A stretch of DNA of 61,592 nt from positions 48,156 to 109,747 of the forward strand of contig JARGNV010000003.1 in assembly GCA_029212465.1 (NCBI GenBank). Reading direction: 5' to 3'. The position numbers and the translations under genes were made by a program. This document shows, one piece after another, positions 1 through 8,819 of the stretch. Source of the DNA: Legionellaceae bacterium (GTDB taxonomy: Bacteria; Pseudomonadota; Gammaproteobacteria; Legionellales; Legionellaceae). The notes beneath the pieces were generated by a model. That model was not told where the DNA came from. It searched no databases and was given only the letters and a program-made list of their open reading frames with translations. How positions within the stretch are numbered: the stretch's first letter is position 1; every line of letters starts with the position of its first letter.

Positions 1-317
1 AGCCTGATGAAGTTGCAATGGAGCGGGTGTTTATGCATCAAAATGCAAATACTGCGCTTAAACTTGGACATGCAAGAGGGGCTGCTATGGTTGCAGCAGT
101 ACCTTCTGATGGAATGGTTGCAGAGTACTCTCCCCGTCAAATTAAACAAGCAGTTGCAGGATATGGCGCGGCTGATAAAGAACAGGTGAAGCAGATGGTG
201 ATGCGTTTGCTCGCGTTATCTACCCCCCCTCAAACAGACGCATCTGATGCACTTGCGGTCGCTATTTGTCACAGCCATGTCAAACAAAGTTATTTAATGA
301 GGAGTCACTACGTATGA
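1..317 (+). CDS. ruvC: RuvC Holliday-junction endonuclease, C-terminal part (cut by window edge)
   Basis: Resolves Holliday junctions together with RuvAB. Only about the last 100 residues are inside the window; the frame is open from base 3 and the start lies to the left. The family block [18 protein letters not shown] is present and its Glu (the E in MERVF) matches the second catalytic acid of E. coli RuvC (E66). The C-terminal pair of catalytic Asp residues is seen in [13 protein letters not shown] run of seven C at about 223-229 lies in the STPPQ codons. The stop overlaps the ruvA start as ATGA (314-317), so the two genes are translationally coupled. Confidence 0.95.
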   Translation, partial: PDEVAMERVFMHQNANTALKLGHARGAAMVAAVPSDGMVAEYSPRQIKQAVAGYGAADKEQVKQMVMRLLALSTPPQTDASDALAVAICHSHVKQSYLMRSHYV

Positions 318-907
318 TAGGTTGGCTTAAAGGAAATGTAATTGACAAGCGAGAACCAGGTAAGCTTGTATTGGATGTGTCAGGTGTTGGCTACGATGTT
401 GAAACATCACTTCCCTCATTTTTTGAGATTGAAGCTGTCAATGGGGCTGTTGGTTTGCATATTCATACCTTAGTTCGGGAAGATGCTATCATACTATATG
501 GCTTTTTAACATTGGAAGAGCGCGGATTATTTCGTACTTTAATTCGTGTGAACGGTGTCGGGCCAAAGTTGGCAATTGCTATTTTGTCGAGCATTCGACC
601 GGATGAATTTGTGCGTTGTATTCGGCAAGAAAATGCAACTTTGCTAACAAAACTACCAGGAATTGGTAAAAAAACGGCAGAAAGATTGGTTGTTGAAATG
701 AAAGACAGATTAGATGGTATGGCCTACTCTGAAGCTGCACCTGAATCTCATGCGCCTTTGGGACGCGTGGATGAAGCAGTTAAAGCGCTTCAGGCTTTGG
801 GATATAAGTTGCAAGAGGCAAACAAAGTTGTTAAAGCGCTGGATGATGGTCAGAAAACTTGCGAGCAATTAATTCGGGAAAGTTTGCAAAGCCTTGCTAC
901 ACGCTAA
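314..907 (+). CDS. ruvA: RuvA, Holliday-junction branch-migration subunit
   Basis: Tetrameric Holliday-junction binding protein that loads the RuvB motor. It has 197 residues, close to the E. coli length of about 203. The N-terminal OB fold begins [10 protein letters not shown], and two helix-hairpin-helix motifs are visible, [11 protein letters not shown] (about 80-90) and [13 protein letters not shown] (about 114-126). The C-terminal domain that contacts RuvB (about 150-197) is intact. The ATG at 314 was chosen over an upstream in-frame start because it gives the family N-terminus, overlaps the ruvC stop and has GGAG about ten bases ahead. ruvB does not follow: the next gene is convergent and overlaps this 3-prime end by 11 bp. 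Confidence 0.96.
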   Translation: MIGWLKGNVIDKREPGKLVLDVSGVGYDVETSLPSFFEIEAVNGAVGLHIHTLVREDAIILYGFLTLEERGLFRTLIRVNGVGPKLAIAILSSIRPDEFVRCIRQENATLLTKLPGIGKKTAERLVVEMKDRLDGMAYSEAAPESHAPLGRVDEAVKALQALGYKLQEANKVVKALDDGQKTCEQLIRESLQSLATR

Positions 908-2345
908 GATGAGGACTGTGCTCTGGGCAGCATGGAAAGTAGAGACGAATAATTAAACCGCTGTGTGCTTTTGGGGTGTCTAGTTTTATACGTGCTTGGT
1001 GTAGCATTGCAATGTTTTTAACAATGGCAAGTCCAAGCCCGCTTCCAGCGCTTTTGTTGCCAAGCACACGGAAGAATCGCTCAAATACACGTGTTTGCAA
1101 TGCTTCAGGAATACCTGGGCCATTGTCTGATACCTCTAACATTGCGTGTCCACTTTCAGACTGTACGCGTACCCGTACATAACCACCTTTAGGTGTATAG
1201 CGGATGGCGTTATCAACGAGGTTTCTTATTAAGATACAAAGTGCTGTGCTGTTGCCCTTGAAAGGCGGTGTATTTTCATTGGCATGAAACTCGAGCTCAA
1301 TGTGCTTTTCAATGGCTTTTGGTGCGAGCATGGTAAGCATGTCTCGTGTGATACCTACTAAGTCAACGGTTTCAAAGTCGGTTGCGTTGGGCGCATCAGG
1401 TATAAGCCGGCTCATAATCAAAAGTTGTTGCACAATATGAGTTGTGCGATTCACACTCGAAATAAGCTTTTTGAGAGCTACATTTTTTTCATTGACATCA
1501 CTTATTTTTAGGGCCACTTGTGCTTGAGTTTTAATGGCTGCGAGAGGCGTTCTTAGCTCGTGTGCTGCATCTGCAGCAAAGCGCTGTTCTCGTTCAAACC
1601 CTTCTTGTAGTCTGAAAAATAGTTTGTTCAACTCATCAATCATCGGTTTAATTTCATCTGGCGCAGATTTTAAACTGACGGGCTCTAGGTGACTTGGTGC
1701 ACGATGTGCAACCTCTTTAGCGACGTTGTTAATGCTTGCAAGCCCGCGCCCAATGATTATCCAAATGAGCAAGCCTGATAGGGGGAAGGTGAGTAGCATG
1801 ATGTATAAATCATCTTGCGCAATGCGTCTTCCCAACTCATTACGGGTGTCATAGCGCTCGGCTAAAATGAGGCGTGCGCCAGAGGTTTCATTGACGGTAC
1901 TAAAAATACGCCAGCGATCGCCATCAATCCATGCACTGCTAAAACCATCTTCAATGGTATCGGGGGCGAGTGTGGGTGCATTGGGCGAATGTAAGAGCTC
2001 CTTACCGTCTCGAGACCATAGTTGGAAGCCAAAGCGGTTCACATATTCTTCCATTGATGGTTGGTCTGAATTGAGGGTAGGGAGATAGGCTGTCATTTTT
2101 GCAGGGATATGCTGTAGTGACATTTGGATGGTTTTCAACGCATGTTGATTGGGGGTATCGCCCAAAAGCGCATCATAAGATAAGCCTGATACGGCCATTA
2201 ATGTATCTAGATGTGCTTCGATATCTTTTTGATCAAGGCAGTAATTTCCTATAGCTGTCAGCGTGGTTGTGACGCTAATTGCCAGTAGTAGGTTAATGAG
2301 CAAAAATTTACGAATTGACTGTTTCAACGTGTCTGCCTTATACAC
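897..2345 (-). CDS. QseC/PmrB-type sensor histidine kinase
   Basis: Membrane sensor kinase of 482 residues that should phosphorylate the regulator encoded just upstream. Layout: transmembrane helix about 13-35, periplasmic sensor about 36-178, second helix about 180-200, linker, then HisKA with the phospho-acceptor box AADAAHELRTPLAA (His about 262), then the HATPase domain with an N-box (LVDNAIRYTP), DNGPGIP and GSGLGLAIV. It starts at a GTG whose bases are shared with the TAG stop of the regulator gene (TAGTG), so translation is coupled. PmrB of Legionella and Coxiella belongs to this class; the exact ortholog and signal cannot be told from sequence alone. Confidence 0.93.
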   Translation of the reverse strand: MYKADTLKQSIRKFLLINLLLAISVTTTLTAIGNYCLDQKDIEAHLDTLMAVSGLSYDALLGDTPNQHALKTIQMSLQHIPAKMTAYLPTLNSDQPSMEEYVNRFGFQLWSRDGKELLHSPNAPTLAPDTIEDGFSSAWIDGDRWRIFSTVNETSGARLILAERYDTRNELGRRIAQDDLYIMLLTFPLSGLLIWIIIGRGLASINNVAKEVAHRAPSHLEPVSLKSAPDEIKPMIDELNKLFFRLQEGFEREQRFAADAAHELRTPLAAIKTQAQVALKISDVNEKNVALKKLISSVNRTTHIVQQLLIMSRLIPDAPNATDFETVDLVGITRDMLTMLAPKAIEKHIELEFHANENTPPFKGNSTALCILIRNLVDNAIRYTPKGGYVRVRVQSESGHAMLEVSDNGPGIPEALQTRVFERFFRVLGNKSAGSGLGLAIVKNIAMLHQARIKLDTPKAHSGLIIRLYFPCCPEHSPHLSV

Positions 2346-3010
2346 TAAGTTGTATTTTTTTCAGCAATATAGCCGATTCCACGAATCGTACGAATAAAGT
2401 CAGCGTTGAGTTTTTTCCTTAAGTTATGAATGTGTACTTCCAATACATTGCTGTCTAAGTCTTCATCCCATCCATAAATACTTTGCATGAGTTGTTCTCG
2501 TGATAGCACATGCCCCTGATTTTCAAGTAACTTTTGAAGGAGTGCGAACTCACGCCTGGAAAGATTGATGTCGCGTTGGTCTAGTAAAACGGTATGTGCG
2601 GCAGGGTCTAGCGTAATATTTCGATATTGAATAATGGTATCAGCACGTCCTTGTGAGCGTCTAATCAGTGCACGGATACGTGCGCTGAGTTCACTTAAAT
2701 CAAAAGGTTTTATCATATAGTCGTCTGCACCTGTATCTAATCCTTCGATACGATCTTCAACAGACTCTCTTGCCGTGAGGATAATGACAGGCGTACGATT
2801 TCCTGTTTGTCGCATATGTTTAAGCAATGCAAGGCCTGATAGCTTTGGTAGACCCAAGTCTAAAATAACTAACTCAAACGATTCTATTTTGAGGGCTAAT
2901 TTTGCTGATTCACCATCTTTTAACCAGTCGACGACATACCCAAATTGCATTAGCCCTGTTTTAACTGCATCACCCAGTAATTCATCATCTTCTACGAGTA
3001 ATAACCGCAT
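2345..3010 (-). CDS. OmpR-family response regulator (QseB/PmrA type)
   Basis: DNA-binding response regulator of 221 residues. The receiver domain (1-115) has the acidic pair D8/D9, the phospho-acceptor D51 in LVILDLGLP and K101 in MIKPF. The C-terminal winged-helix domain ends with SNVLEVHIHNLRKKL and TIRGIGYI, typical of the OmpR family. It lies between yciB upstream (29 bp gap) and its kinase downstream (1 bp overlap), all on the minus strand. In Legionella and Coxiella, PmrA of this family controls Dot/Icm effector genes by binding two TTAA half-sites 11 bp apart. Assignment as PmrA rather than QseB is an inference. Confidence 0.93.
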   Translation of the reverse strand: MRLLLVEDDELLGDAVKTGLMQFGYVVDWLKDGESAKLALKIESFELVILDLGLPKLSGLALLKHMRQTGNRTPVIILTARESVEDRIEGLDTGADDYMIKPFDLSELSARIRALIRRSQGRADTIIQYRNITLDPAAHTVLLDQRDINLSRREFALLQKLLENQGHVLSREQLMQSIYGWDEDLDSNVLEVHIHNLRKKLNADFIRTIRGIGYIAEKNTT

Positions 3011-3039
3011 GATGCTTGTCTCCCTTATAAGGCACGCGC

Positions 3040-3615
3040 TTATAGGCGATCTTGGATACGTGATTTAATCACTTTGCTATTGTCGATAGGGTTTTTGGTA
3101 TGTTTTGCAAGGTACAGCGCTTGTAATAATACAAAGATAAGTGTACATCCAGCGCCACCAAATAATTTGAAATTTACCCATGTATTAGTGTCGTAGTGGT
3201 GTGCAATGTACAAGTTTGCAATGCCCATAAGCGCAAAAAAGACAGACCAAGCATGACTGAGTCGTCGCCATATTTTGTCAGGGAGTGTGATGTTGTGCTC
3301 CATTATTTTTTGAATAATTGGTTTTTTTCCAATGTAGGCAGAGCCTAAAAACAAGATTGATGAGAGCCAATAAATGGCAGTTGGTTTCCATTTAATAAAC
3401 CAGGGGTTATGAAAAATGAGGGTTGCACCACCAAGCACCACAATCATAACGAGACTTATGATATGCAATTTTTCATAGCGCTGATATTTTATGCGGTATA
3501 TAACAACTTGCAATATAGATAACACTATTGCAACGGCTGTTGCAGTATAGATGCCAAATAATTTGAAACAGATGAAAAAAACAAGTATGGGAAAAAAGTC
3601 GAACAATAGTTTCAT
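3040..3615 (-). CDS. yciB: YciB/IspZ inner-membrane protein (septation protein A)
   Basis: Polytopic inner-membrane protein of 191 residues from the YciB family, which is linked to cell-envelope synthesis and septation. The start [14 protein letters not shown] is the family signature, followed by four or five more hydrophobic segments and the conserved [18 protein letters not shown]-like block near the middle (here [17 protein letters not shown]). The ATG at 3615 is preferred over a TTG nine bases upstream because it gives the canonical N-terminus. It is the first gene of a minus-strand group with the two-component system. The next plus-strand gene is divergent, with about 130 bp of AT-rich sequence between them. 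Confidence 0.9.
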   Translation of the reverse strand: MKLLFDFFPILVFFICFKLFGIYTATAVAIVLSILQVVIYRIKYQRYEKLHIISLVMIVVLGGATLIFHNPWFIKWKPTAIYWLSSILFLGSAYIGKKPIIQKIMEHNITLPDKIWRRLSHAWSVFFALMGIANLYIAHHYDTNTWVNFKLFGGAGCTLIFVLLQALYLAKHTKNPIDNSKVIKSRIQDRL

Positions 3616-3684
3616 AGTATCCAATAGGCCGTAGTGAGCAATGACTACCAGATTATAGCATAGGTGATTTAAATTAAAGAGAAT

Positions 3685-3714
3685 AAATTATTTACAAAAA
3701 ATGACAAATAATTT
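3685..3714. promoter_or_regulatory. 9-bp inverted repeat upstream of desaturase
   Basis: AAATTATTT (3685-3693) and AAATAATTT (3706-3714) form a perfect inverted repeat separated by 12 bases, about 30 bp before the desaturase start. ATTTACAA also occurs twice as a direct repeat over the same stretch. The symmetry would suit a dimeric repressor site for the desaturase or for divergent yciB, but no regulator is identified. Confidence 0.35.
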
Positions 3715-3746
3715 ACAATATGGTGAATTTTTAATGTGAGACATTC

Positions 3747-4799
3747 ATGCGTACAGCACAAACTTGTCACTTGTTGAACCAAGTTAAACAGATTAAATCT
3801 TCCGATGCACGTGGTGTCATTCCAAAAAGCTGTTATGGCCGCTCTTATTATAAAGCATTTTTTTGGCTTGGTATTGATGTACTATTTTTTCTGATAGGCA
3901 TGGCTCTTATTTTTATAATGCCTTATGCCAGTGTTAAGTTAATCGGAGGCGTGTTGTCCGGTGTTGCGACAGCTATGTTATTTGTATGGGCACATGATGC
4001 AGCACACGGAGCATTGTTTAAAAACGGCAAGCTTTCCGAAGTACTTGGTACTATTGCCATGCTACCGTCGCTGAATATTTATCGTATGTGGTCGTATGGC
4101 CATAACCGTGTACATCATGGATTTACTTCCTTCTCTCCAATGGACTGGATTTGGCGCCCATTAACGCCTAAAGCTTACCAAGCATTGTCACGAGTTGAGC
4201 GAATTTTGTATCGCATTGAACGTAACTTTTTTACTTGTGCTTTTCATTATTTGCGCCGTGTTTGGTGGTCTGAAATGCTTGGGTTTAACCCAGGAAAAGA
4301 TAAAGATCAGCGTAAGTATTATCGTCGTGGTAAGCATTTTGTTGCGGTGTATGCATTGCTTTTATCTGCTATTGCTTACAGTTTAGGTGGTGGGGTAGTT
4401 GGTATTTTTTCAGCTGTTATTCTACCCTTTATCGTGTTTAATTATTTTATTGCGATGATTGTCTACTTGCACCATACACATCCGGATATTCCGTTTTTTG
4501 ATCAAAAGAATGAGTGGTCTCAAGTAGTAGGGGCTTTGTATTGTAGCACTATTATACGATGCTCGAAGCTTTCAGAAATGTTGTTACATAACATTATGAC
4601 CCACATTCCACATCACTTGGATGTGCGCATCCCTTTTTATCACTTGCCAGAAGCATACCAAGCTTTGAAAAAAGAATATGCAGTATATATTCATGAGTAT
4701 CCATTTAAATGGTCTTATGTATTCCGTATTTTTAAGCAATGTAAGTTGTATGATTTTGAGCATAAAGTTTGGATGAGCTTTGAGGACGCGTTAGTTTAA
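3747..4799 (+). CDS. Membrane fatty acid desaturase
   Basis: Integral-membrane di-iron desaturase of 350 residues that introduces a double bond into an acyl chain. All three histidine boxes are present: HDAAH (83-87), HNRVHH (119-124) and HIPHH (286-290), with an extra HHTH at 242-245. Hydrophobic segments lie at about 37-60, 62-82, 198-215 and 220-241, the usual four-helix layout. The gene stands alone, divergent from yciB, with an inverted repeat in its upstream region. The family is clear from the motifs, but position specificity (delta-9, delta-12 or other) and substrate (acyl-lipid or acyl-CoA) are not readable from sequence. Confidence 0.88.
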   Translation: MRTAQTCHLLNQVKQIKSSDARGVIPKSCYGRSYYKAFFWLGIDVLFFLIGMALIFIMPYASVKLIGGVLSGVATAMLFVWAHDAAHGALFKNGKLSEVLGTIAMLPSLNIYRMWSYGHNRVHHGFTSFSPMDWIWRPLTPKAYQALSRVERILYRIERNFFTCAFHYLRRVWWSEMLGFNPGKDKDQRKYYRRGKHFVAVYALLLSAIAYSLGGGVVGIFSAVILPFIVFNYFIAMIVYLHHTHPDIPFFDQKNEWSQVVGALYCSTIIRCSKLSEMLLHNIMTHIPHHLDVRIPFYHLPEAYQALKKEYAVYIHEYPFKWSYVFRIFKQCKLYDFEHKVWMSFEDALV

Positions 4800-4821
4800 C
4801 CAAAAAGTTTCACTTGGCCTG

Positions 4822-4849
4822 TTACTTTTTTTGATGCTTTATGTATAAT
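4822..4849 (+). promoter_or_regulatory. Candidate sigma-70 promoter for the bestrophin-like gene
   Basis: A perfect TATAAT lies at 4844-4849, 32 bp before the ATG at 4882. The best -35 is a poor TTACTT at 4822-4827 with a 16-base spacer. The -10 is convincing; the -35 is weak. Confidence 0.4.
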
Positions 4850-4881
4850 TTATTGATTCTATAAGCAATAAGTTAAGTATT

Positions 4882-5775
4882 ATGAGTTCTAAAAAGCATC
4901 TTGAAAATACGCATGAGTATCCGAGTTTTTTAAAAACAGCCTTTGCAATTCATGGCTCAGTGACGCCCAAGGTCATGAAACTTTTAGCCGCGATACTTGT
5001 CTATGCATCGATTACTTCGTTTTTACATAATATTTTTCTGTGGGATTCTATTCCAATCAGTCCTTTCGAATATGCAGGGTTGGTCATGGGTTTGATTTTA
5101 GTGTTTAGAATTAATGCTGGATACGATAGGTGGTGGGAAGCACGAAAGTTATGGGGAAGTGTTGTCAATAACAGTCGAAATTTGGCAATTGTTGCATCGA
5201 GTTATTCAAAAGGTATTGAATCCAGCAAGTTACGGCAATTAGTAGGGTATATTGCGGCGGTTCCATTTTTGATGAAAAATCACTTGCGCCACGACGATTC
5301 AGTTGATGAAGTAGCACATCTTGTCGATTTAGAAACACATCAAGCTTTGCCAAAGTACACACATAAACCAAACTTTTTGTCTAAAAAAATAGCTTTTTTC
5401 TTGAGTCAATGGCTTGAAGGTGAGCATTTAGACCAGTTTGCTTTTTTACAGGCAGAACGTTGCCGAGAAGCAGTGATTGATTGTCAGGGGGCTTGCGAGC
5501 GTATTTTAAAAACACCAATGCCTTTTGTGATGGCCATTAAATCGCGTCGTTTTATCTTATTATTTTTACTGATGATGCCGGTAGCACTTGCAGAGTACTC
5601 TCTAGCGCTTAATTTATTGGTAACAGCAATTGTGGGTTATGCGTTGCTTGCGTTAGATCAAATTGGTGTTGAGCTACAAAATCCGTTTTCAAAAGATAAC
5701 TTGAGTCATTTACCTATCGATACGATTTGCAAGACAATTGAAAAGGATGTGGTTGAAATATTTGAAGGTAAATAA
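4882..5775 (+). CDS. Bestrophin-like ion channel (UPF0187/YneE family)
   Basis: Membrane protein of 297 residues of the bacterial bestrophin family; characterised bacterial members are pentameric ion channels. The signature NAGYDRWWEARKLWG is at 78-92, and the C-terminal GVELQNPFSKDNLSHLPID (262-280) is the matching family block. Hydrophobic segments lie at about 31-50, 62-77 and 223-258. It is a single gene between the desaturase and an exported amidase, both on the same strand with gaps near 80 bp. Ion selectivity cannot be judged from the sequence. Confidence 0.9.
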   Translation: MSSKKHLENTHEYPSFLKTAFAIHGSVTPKVMKLLAAILVYASITSFLHNIFLWDSIPISPFEYAGLVMGLILVFRINAGYDRWWEARKLWGSVVNNSRNLAIVASSYSKGIESSKLRQLVGYIAAVPFLMKNHLRHDDSVDEVAHLVDLETHQALPKYTHKPNFLSKKIAFFLSQWLEGEHLDQFAFLQAERCREAVIDCQGACERILKTPMPFVMAIKSRRFILLFLLMMPVALAEYSLALNLLVTAIVGYALLALDQIGVELQNPFSKDNLSHLPIDTICKTIEKDVVEIFEGK

Positions 5776-5805
5776 GTGAATATATTCAAAAAGGATATTT
5801 TTTTC

Positions 5806-5821
5806 CTTAAAAGTTCATTAA
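5806..5821 (+). promoter_or_regulatory. Possible PmrA-type box (tandem TTAA half-sites)
   Basis: CTTAA, six bases (AAGTTC), then ATTAA, about 32 bp upstream of the amidase ATG. The Legionella/Coxiella PmrA consensus is cTTAA-N2-TT-N2-cTTAA, with the same 11-bp spacing. This site matches both TTAA cores and the spacing but only one of the two central T positions. A PmrA/QseB-type regulator is encoded in this window. This is a by-eye match in AT-rich DNA. Confidence 0.3.
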
Positions 5822-5852
5822 AGTAGATCAAAAAAATATTTTGAGGTGCTTT

Positions 5853-6947
5853 ATGTTGAGAAGCTTTATATTTGTTTGTTTTTGCTTGTTCGCAAATATG
5901 AGTTTGGCATGTACGCACTTTCGTTTGATTGCAAAGGACAATAGTGTGGTTATTGGTCGCTCTATGGAGTTTGGGCCAAGCCTTGAGACGGAAATTTATA
6001 CGGTTAATCGCCATACGGCATTCAAAAGCAAAACCCCAGATGGTCAGCCAGGTATGCAATGGCAGTCTCAGTATGGTTATCTAGCACTGAATGGGTTTCG
6101 CTTGTTTCCTGTGAGTGGTATGAATGAAACAGGGTTATCTTTTGATTTATTGTATTTTCCGGGATTTGCTCAGTACGAAACGTATGATGCAGGTCGTGCA
6201 TTACATGCAATGCCTTATTATCAAATTGCTGATTATATATTAGGAAACTTCGCAACGGTTGCTGAAGTAAAAAAAGCGCTGCCTAAACTTAATGTGTATG
6301 CAATGCCCTTAGAGCACGCGGGGCAGTCTGTTGTGTTTCCTGTACATTATGTTTTAACAGATAAACTAGGCCAAAGTATCGTCATTGAATATGTTGAGGG
6401 TCAGTTGCATATATACGATGAAAAGGTGGGAGTGTTTACTAACTCACCGGCTTATCCATGGCAAACCACTAATCTCAGAAATTACGTGAATTTATCTGCG
6501 TATACCCCAGAACCTATCGTTAAAGATGGTATTACTTATACTGCAACAGGTCAGGGTGGGGGGGCTTTAGGTTTGCCTGGTGACTATACACCTCCTTCAC
6601 GCTTCGTGCGGACTGCATACTTGGTAAATACGGCACAACCTATGAATAATGCACTGAAGACGGTTAATTTGGCAGCACATATTTTAAATAATGTTGATAT
6701 TCCATATGGAACCGTTCGAGGTGATAAGCGTGTACATGCAGCAGGTGATATGGATTTTACGCAATGGATTGTGATAAAAGATTTAACGCATAAACTGCTT
6801 TATTTTCGTAGTTATGATGATTTAACACTACAGAAGATTGATATGAATCAGTTGCAACTGAATCCTGATTCACCACCATTAAAGATGGTGCTTGTCGATG
6901 AGGAATCGCATATGATAGATGCAACGGAGCGATTTCTAGGAAAATAG
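5853..6947 (+). CDS. Exported choloylglycine hydrolase / penicillin V acylase family amidase
   Basis: N-terminal-nucleophile hydrolase of 364 residues that cleaves a linear amide bond; family members act on bile-salt conjugates, penicillin V or acyl-homoserine lactones. The signal peptide MLRSFIFVCFCLFANMSLA is followed directly by Cys20 (CTHFRL), which becomes the N-terminal catalytic Cys of the mature enzyme. GRSMEF follows, with Glu where many bile-salt hydrolases have Asp. The ATG at 5853 has GAGGTG five bases upstream; a TTG twelve bases earlier is rejected. It is followed after 13 bp by the porin gene, so both may share a transcript. A run of seven G lies at about 6558-6564. Substrate is unknown. 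Confidence 0.88.
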   Translation: MLRSFIFVCFCLFANMSLACTHFRLIAKDNSVVIGRSMEFGPSLETEIYTVNRHTAFKSKTPDGQPGMQWQSQYGYLALNGFRLFPVSGMNETGLSFDLLYFPGFAQYETYDAGRALHAMPYYQIADYILGNFATVAEVKKALPKLNVYAMPLEHAGQSVVFPVHYVLTDKLGQSIVIEYVEGQLHIYDEKVGVFTNSPAYPWQTTNLRNYVNLSAYTPEPIVKDGITYTATGQGGGALGLPGDYTPPSRFVRTAYLVNTAQPMNNALKTVNLAAHILNNVDIPYGTVRGDKRVHAAGDMDFTQWIVIKDLTHKLLYFRSYDDLTLQKIDMNQLQLNPDSPPLKMVLVDEESHMIDATERFLGK

Positions 6948-6960
6948 AAAAGGAAGTGGT

Positions 6961-7914
6961 GTGGAAATAAAAAAAATAATAGGTTTTATTGTTTCCTTCA
7001 GTGCGCAGTTAGCGTTTGCAGGTACCATGGGGCCTAGTTGTAGCTCATCCTCAGATGCAGCGCCTTGTAATACGTCAGCTTGGGAGTTAGGAGGTAAAGC
7101 ATTATACCTTCGAGAGACCTATGCCAATATGCCTTGGAAAAATGGACAAGCAATTGTTAATACATTAACGGGAACTGATGATAAACCACTTATTTTAGAA
7201 GGGTATAATTGGGGGTTTTTTGTAGAGGGCGCTTACCATATTGGTAATGATAGAGCATTTAATGTTAATTTTTACTATTTAGATAGCAAGCATAAATTCA
7301 ATCATCCTGCTGCCACCAATGGTTTAAGGATAGCACAGCAAGATAATAAATGGTTAGCTGTGAACGCTGAGGTGAGTCAGGTTATTCCTGTTTCAGATAG
7401 TAAAGGGATTCGTGGCTATGTTGGGGTGCAGTATGTATCCATACTGAAGGATAAAACCAATTTTAGGTCGTTTGAAGTGCCTGGGTTAACAAGTTTAGCT
7501 GTGATTGAAGGATATAATGAAGGTAGTTTTAGTGGATTTGGCCCACGGTTTGGTGTTGACTTAACCTATAACCTGCCTTGTGATTTAGTGAGTGGATTTA
7601 GTTTATATATGAACGCAGCGCTTGAGGTGTTAATTGGTGGTAGTCGCTCTAGAACTTCACTGATAACAAGGCCTGGTACTTTGTTTAATGGGGTTTATAA
7701 CAGGGTATCTGAAGTTGCCGTTGTGCCGGAGTTAGATGCACGTACTGGTATTAACTATAAGCAACCGACAAAGTGGGGAGACTTTAACTTTGATGTGGGG
7801 GTTATGTGGTTTGACTATGTCTCTGCCATTGCTGAAAGAGCCGACGCTGAAAGTGCCGATGTATCATTTTATGGTATGTTTTTTGGGTTGAAATGGGTTG
7901 GTAATTTTGCTTAA
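6961..7914 (+). CDS. Legionella-type major outer membrane protein (Lpg1974-like porin)
   Basis: Outer-membrane beta-barrel of 317 residues. A signal peptide of about 20 residues ends LAFA and the mature chain begins GTMGPSC, the hallmark of the Legionella OMP family, with paired Cys in PSCSSSSDAAPC. Alternating hydrophobic strands run to the C-terminus (YGMFFGLKWVGNFA), although the last residue is Ala rather than the usual aromatic. Translation starts at GTG 6961 with AGGAAG spaced correctly; no ATG gives the signal peptide. It lies 13 bp after the exported amidase gene. The family is expected to form pores; substrate is unknown. Confidence 0.85.
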   Translation: MEIKKIIGFIVSFSAQLAFAGTMGPSCSSSSDAAPCNTSAWELGGKALYLRETYANMPWKNGQAIVNTLTGTDDKPLILEGYNWGFFVEGAYHIGNDRAFNVNFYYLDSKHKFNHPAATNGLRIAQQDNKWLAVNAEVSQVIPVSDSKGIRGYVGVQYVSILKDKTNFRSFEVPGLTSLAVIEGYNEGSFSGFGPRFGVDLTYNLPCDLVSGFSLYMNAALEVLIGGSRSRTSLITRPGTLFNGVYNRVSEVAVVPELDARTGINYKQPTKWGDFNFDVGVMWFDYVSAIAERADAESADVSFYGMFFGLKWVGNFA

Positions 7915-7998
7915 AACATGGGCTTTATTTGGGGGTATTCTCAGCCTTAATGGTGTTTTGGGAAAAAGCGAAATTGCGAGTTGGGTAGAGAGGTGAAT

Positions 7999-8811
7999 GT
8001 GCTAGGTATAGAACCATTTTTTGATAAAGCAACGAATACCATTACCTACGTTGTTAGTGATGGAGCAACGAAGCATTGTGCTGTAATTGATACGGTTCTT
8101 GATTACGAACCGGCCACACAAAGAGTATCGACTACTTCAGCTGATGTCATCATTGCATATATTCAACGTTTAGGTTTGACGCTTGACTGGATTTTAGAAA
8201 CGCATGTACATGCTGATCACTTAACCGCTGCATATTATTTGAAACAGCAGTTAGGGGGAAAAATTGGAATTGGGGCTGGTGTATTGAGCGTGCTTGACTA
8301 TTGGTCAGGTAAGCTTGAGGCGACAGAAGGCTTTCCAGTCGATGGCTCACAATTTGATTGCTTATTTAAGCATGAAGAAACGCTTCATATTGGAGACTTA
8401 AAAGTGAACGTGCTTCAAACGCCAGGACATACACCAGCATGTGTGAGTTATCAGGTTGATGACGCAGTGTTTGTGGGTGATTTATTGTTTATGCCTTATA
8501 TGGGAACAGGACGCGTTGATTTTCCAGGTGGCAGTGCTGAGACATCTTATGAGTCGATTCAAAAAGTATTGTCGCTGCCGGATACTACGAGAATTTTTAC
8601 GGGACATGATTATCCTAAAGATGGTGAGCTACCGCAGTTTGAAAGCAGTGTTGCAATTCAAAAGCAAAATAATATTTTAATTAATGACGCGATTACAAAA
8701 CCGCAATATATTCAAACAAGAACTGAACGCGATCGTGATAAAGCATTGCCACGTTTATTTTATCCATCGATTCAGGCGAACCTTGGTTCTGGAAAGCTTG
8801 GGGGACTATGA
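7999..8811 (+). CDS. MBL-fold hydrolase, ETHE1/persulfide-dioxygenase-like group
   Basis: Soluble metallo-beta-lactamase-fold protein of about 270 residues. The metal motif HVHADH is followed by PGHTPACV, VGDLLFMP and TGHDYP, which supply the other expected ligands. The pattern resembles the ETHE1/BigR-linked persulfide dioxygenases more than glyoxalase II, so sulfide or persulfide detoxification is the best guess. GTG at 7999 is preferred because GAGAGG sits five bases ahead; GTG 7993 and TTG 7981 are alternatives. It lies 84 bp after the porin gene and converges on the dehydrogenase across a long perfect hairpin. Confidence 0.82.
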   Translation: MLGIEPFFDKATNTITYVVSDGATKHCAVIDTVLDYEPATQRVSTTSADVIIAYIQRLGLTLDWILETHVHADHLTAAYYLKQQLGGKIGIGAGVLSVLDYWSGKLEATEGFPVDGSQFDCLFKHEETLHIGDLKVNVLQTPGHTPACVSYQVDDAVFVGDLLFMPYMGTGRVDFPGGSAETSYESIQKVLSLPDTTRIFTGHDYPKDGELPQFESSVAIQKQNNILINDAITKPQYIQTRTERDRDKALPRLFYPSIQANLGSGKLGGL

Positions 8812-8819
8812 TACACTTC

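Noticed and set aside
7898-7996. A 32-codon plus-strand reading with a hydrophobic, signal-peptide-like start between the porin and the MBL-fold gene
   Set aside because: It starts at TTG inside the porin gene, has no ribosome site, and ends at the TGA overlapping the next gene's leader. Nothing else supports translation, so it was not listed as a gene.
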